Both the position numbers and the translations under genes were made by a program. DNA of 64,000 bases from Diphasiastrum complanatum (Eukaryota; Streptophyta; Lycopodiopsida; Lycopodiales; Lycopodiaceae): positions 65,816,370-65,880,369 of the forward strand of contig CM055096.1 of NCBI GenBank assembly GCA_029204225.1, given 5' to 3'. The notes under the pieces were generated by a model. The model made no database searches. It saw nothing but the letters and a program-made list of their open reading frames with translations, and was not told the origin of the DNA. Below, piece after piece: positions 59,783 through 64,000 of this stretch. How positions within the stretch are numbered: the first letter of the stretch is position 1; every line of letters starts with the position of its first letter.

Positions 59783-59836
59783 CTATTGATACTAATAATC
59801 TGTTACTATTGATACTCCTCTACATGCATATAGTAG
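59783..59836. repeat. second copy of the 35055-35111 sequence
   Basis: ACTATTGATACTAATAATCTG...CATATAGTAGT, nearly identical to the stretch in front of the Gypsy-1 LTR. Confidence 0.75.
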
Positions 59837-59839
59837 TCA

Positions 59840-60600
59840 ATCACCATGCACTATGCAAGTCCTCATTGGAGTGCATGAGCCCTCACAAGGTTATTAATTA
59901 CATTTTTTGCCTAGATCAGAATGTCGAGGCATAACTAACCATCTTGTACACTAGAGTGCCAAACATCCATGTCAGGATTGTTCCAAATCCTCAGTACAAG
60001 GAAATAACATTCTCCCCCCCCCCCCCCCTTTGAATTACTTTTGTCCTCATAATTCAAACTTTGGGAATTCTTCTTTATGCTTCCAGATCTCTCTTTCAAA
60101 TCATCATTCTCAATGTGAATTTTCCATCGAATCAAACACTCAAAGATAGAACAATTTCTCAATTGTTTATCTTTGATTCTGAGTACCTTTTCTAGTTCCA
60201 AATGTAGACTGAGCGATAAATCTTCATCTGTTCCAACTACATCATTTTCATATCATGAGACTTAACTTTAACAGGCTTACATGTATCACTGGATGAGTAG
60301 TAGATTTGTTTTAAAGATCAAGTTCATAAGCTAAAAGTTTGATTTTTTTTACAATCCGAAATGGTCCACAATATCTAGTAGACAATTTATAATATGTTCT
60401 AGTTCACATAGTCCTAGAATATTTTTGAATTCTAAGATATACATTGTCGTCAATTTAAAAATCTCTCGGAAATCTCTTAAGATAAGCATAATGCTTAGCT
60501 CTAACTTGAGCACTATGGATGCTTTCACGTGCTAATTGCAATATCTCTTGCATTTTATGTAGGAAATCTATAGCTTTTTGGATATTAATAGATTTAGTCT
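59840..60600 (-). mobile_element. Gypsy-3: 3' end of a minus-strand Ty3/gypsy element
   Basis: On the minus strand the integrase C-terminal text QEILQLARESIHSAQVRAK (60530-60590) is followed by YCGPF near 60365, then the polyprotein end RSIFECLIRWKIH-like (60201 downward), a purine tract made of 15 consecutive G (C on the plus strand, 60014-60028), and the start of an LTR (TGTTATTTCC at 60009 downward). The layout is the same as at the end of Gypsy-2 and the LTR starts share TGTTAT, so the two are distant relatives. The far LTR end is not resolved. Confidence 0.75.
60014..60028 (-). other. C15 homopolymer in the Gypsy-3 polypurine tract
   Basis: Fifteen consecutive C on the plus strand, that is G15 AGA on the minus strand, immediately before the LTR start. 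Homopolymer length may be affected by sequencing error. Confidence 0.8.
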
Positions 60601-60669
60601 CCACATTAACATGTATCCTGTTGGAGAAAGAGGGTGTGCCGTGTGTGAGAAACGAATGTTAACAATTCT

Positions 60670-62090
60670 CCCCTCCCTTCCTCTGAAGCCATCTGCAACT
60701 CCTTCTTCAACCACTTTTCTCTTCTCTACAATCCTGCTTATCCATTGAAGACCTCCACAAAAGATCTCTCCAACTACTGCACTTTCTCCTCTCCTCTCTC
60801 CCCGGTTGACTCTATCTCCCTCTCTACTCCCCTCTCTCTGGATGAACTTTTTTTTGCCCTAAAGTCTCTTAATAGGGACAAAACTCCTGGTTTGGATGGC
60901 GTCACTTCTGATTTGTCTCAATGGAAAATTGTCGGTCCTTCTCTCCTTCTTGCCATTAGCACGACGCTGGTTATAGGCTCCTTTTACCTTTCTTTCTCGT
61001 AGGGACTTATTAAACTTGTGCCTAAAGATAAGTCGGCCTCTAACATTTTTTACTATTGTTCTCTTAAGATGCTAAACACTTCCTACAAGATTGTTGCAAA
61101 GCCATTGCCAGGAGGATTGCCCCTCTCCTTCCCTCTCACCTCTCTCAAAACCAATCGGGCTTCATCAAAGACAGGTTCCTTTTTGACAATATCTTGAACG
61201 TCTGGTTTGCCATAGATTTCTCTCTTTGGTTTAATTACCAAGCTCTTGTGCTTAAGGTCAATTTTGACAAAGCCTTTGATAGAATTAGCTGGAAGTACCT
61301 ACTAGCTTGTTGTTCCTCCTTTGGTCTTCCTGACTATATCACCAACCTTATGCAAGCCCTTTTTGCTCCTGCTTCTTCTTCTATTCTATTTCAAGGTGTT
61401 CTTACCCCCTCCTTCTCCCTTCCTTATGGAATCAGACAAGGTTGCCCCCTTTCGCCCTACCTGTTCGTTATCGCTACTGAGCCTCTCATTTACCATATTA
61501 TCAAGCTTAACTCTGTTCCTTCCTTTCGGCCCTTTACCTTCTGTGACGTTCCTCTTGGACCAGAGCTTTTTGAGGATGACTTGGCGTGCATTATTGAACC
61601 TCACCATCAGTCGGTTTCTCTTCTCCTTTTTCAACTTTGTCGGTATTGTCATGTTTTTGACTCTTTGATCAATCATCACAAATCAGATATTCTTGTTCTC
61701 TCTCATGAGGCTCCTCCTGATTGGTGTCTTCATTTGGGTTTCAACATCCTTCCCCACGATACTGTCTTCAGATACCTAGGTTTTCGACTTGGAGCCTCTG
61801 TGTCCCAACAAAAATCGCTTCAATTGGATTTTAGAGAGAATTAGATCCAAAGTTTTGATCTGGAACTCATCAGACCTATCCTTCTCAGCTAGACTCATTG
61901 TTCTCAAGCATATTATCTCCTCTTACTTCACCCACTTTCTTTTCCTTTGGTTTCTCCCTCCCTCATTCTCCCTTTCCATTGCTAAGATTTTCATGAAGTC
62001 TTTTTGGAACAATGGTCCTAGCCTCCTGAACTGGGATATTTGTATTGCTCCTAAGAAATTGGGGGGGGTTTAATTTGGGCTTCTTCACCC
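60670..62090 (+). pseudogene. LINE reverse transcriptase, frameshifted
   Basis: The first motif region KTPGLDGVTSDLSQW is at 60880-60930. It is followed by IKLVPKDKSASN and QSGFIKDRF-type text in a second frame. The palm (61194-61844) has VNFDKAFDRISW with the first catalytic Asp, YGIRQGCPLSPYLFVIATEPL, and FEDDLA where most LINEs have F.DD. WILERIRSKVLIWNSSDLSFSAR and PKKLGG mark the thumb. The clade is the plant L1 type. Interrupted by a TAG at 61000 and at least three frameshifts. Confidence 0.87.
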
Positions 62091-62092
62091 CA

Positions 62093-63320
<1,228 letters not shown>

Positions 63321-63330
63321 TTTATTTCCT

Positions 63331-64000
63331 GCATGTACTTTGTATAAATTTCCTAATCTATGGCTAGCTTTTTCGAGAGAGAAAAAAAAATTCTAAAAAG
63401 GTGCACTCTTATATTTGGTGAAAATATCTTATGCAGTATATGTGAAAGCTTTACTTACAATGGAAAAGTGCGATGAAGACAAGGCATAGATCACTCAAAT
63501 GGAATTGCTCAAACTATGATTTTTTTATTCTTTGATTATGTTTTGATTATATGGGAAACTAAATTTAGCTCGACTGAAAACTAATGACCTTTGTGTGTTT
63601 TGTTTACTTCATTAATAATGATAGGTATTTGAGTAAACTTTTCCACTAGTAGGTCTAATGGTGTGGTTAGATGATAACTTTCTTCATTATTTGTTAAGTT
63701 TTATAAAAGTGGCTTGTTTTATTTTATAAAATAAAATAATGTAAGATAGGGACAGGGACTAGTTTGCTATTATGGTCAGTAGTGGTTTCAAAGGGTGGGT
63801 TGAAGAGACCTCTGAAGCGACTACTAACTAAAACAAGTTTTTCAAGTTTCCATGGGGTCAAAAGTTTCAAAAGAATGGAGCTAGTTTCATGTCCATGGGA
63901 ACATGCTCCAAGTACTTGCTCCATAGCAGTTACCGGAAAACCAGCAAACTATAGGAATGAAAGCAACAAGTTTTTTCAAAAACCGGCATAGTAAAATGCG
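63331..64000. other. unassigned spacer at the right end
   Basis: AT-rich; the short open frames near 63724-63991 on both strands have no domain. No gene seen. Confidence 0.4.

Noticed and set aside
60001-60030. C15 run as an assembly gap marker
   Set aside because: It sits exactly at the position of a polypurine tract before an LTR start, so a biological origin is simpler, though its length is uncertain.

Overview
The window is nuclear DNA from a land plant. The evidence is a five-exon group I WRKY transcription factor gene, four Ty1/copia-type and three Ty3/gypsy-type retrotransposon remnants with plant tRNA-type primer sites, an L1-type LINE, a plant hAT transposase relic, AT-rich spacers and long dinucleotide microsatellites. 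I cannot name the species. No rRNA, tRNA or CRISPR signal was seen.

Layout. 1-2035: spacer with a CTGC-rich repeat and a CpG-rich patch. 2036-5874 (-): Copia-1, without visible LTRs. 6237-13035: a host 5' flank, Copia-2 (+, two ~960 bp LTRs), then a second copy of the flank ending in what looks like an undisturbed first coding exon. 13361-13492: a 33-bp tandem repeat. 14422-17480: an unrecognised, probably intron-containing (+) ORF facing a broken C48/Ulp1-like cysteine peptidase gene (-), with the 3' tails of both present twice. 17481-20789: Copia-3 (+), which truncates the peptidase gene. 20790-21465: a segmental copy of the Copia-2 left junction. 25244-29707 (-): the WRKY gene, the only apparently intact host gene (reconstructed 736 aa, WRKY2/WRKY20-like). 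29708-30840: its CpG-rich upstream region with three CACGTG boxes and an orphan heat-shock-type promoter motif. 35112-45560 (+): Gypsy-1, split by a nested Copia-4 (40841-43690) whose 5-bp target duplication GCTAC is intact. 46595-53738 (+): Gypsy-2, paired LTRs around a very decayed, C-poor body. 55479-57582 (+): hAT relic, followed by a ~460-bp tandem repeat. 59840-60600 (-): tail of Gypsy-3. 60650-63330 (+): 5'-truncated LINE with a ~160-bp (CT)n tract inside its reverse transcriptase ORF.

How it fits together. This is a transposon graveyard around one conserved regulatory gene. Nesting gives relative ages: Gypsy-1 predates Copia-4, and the C48 gene predates Copia-3. Where the missing residue can be guessed, nonsense codons in the copia elements are mostly CAG to TAG, as expected from deamination of CHG-methylated cytosines. 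The least explained piece is the 14.4-17.5 kb ORF plus Ulp1-like module, which may be part of a protease-carrying DNA transposon.
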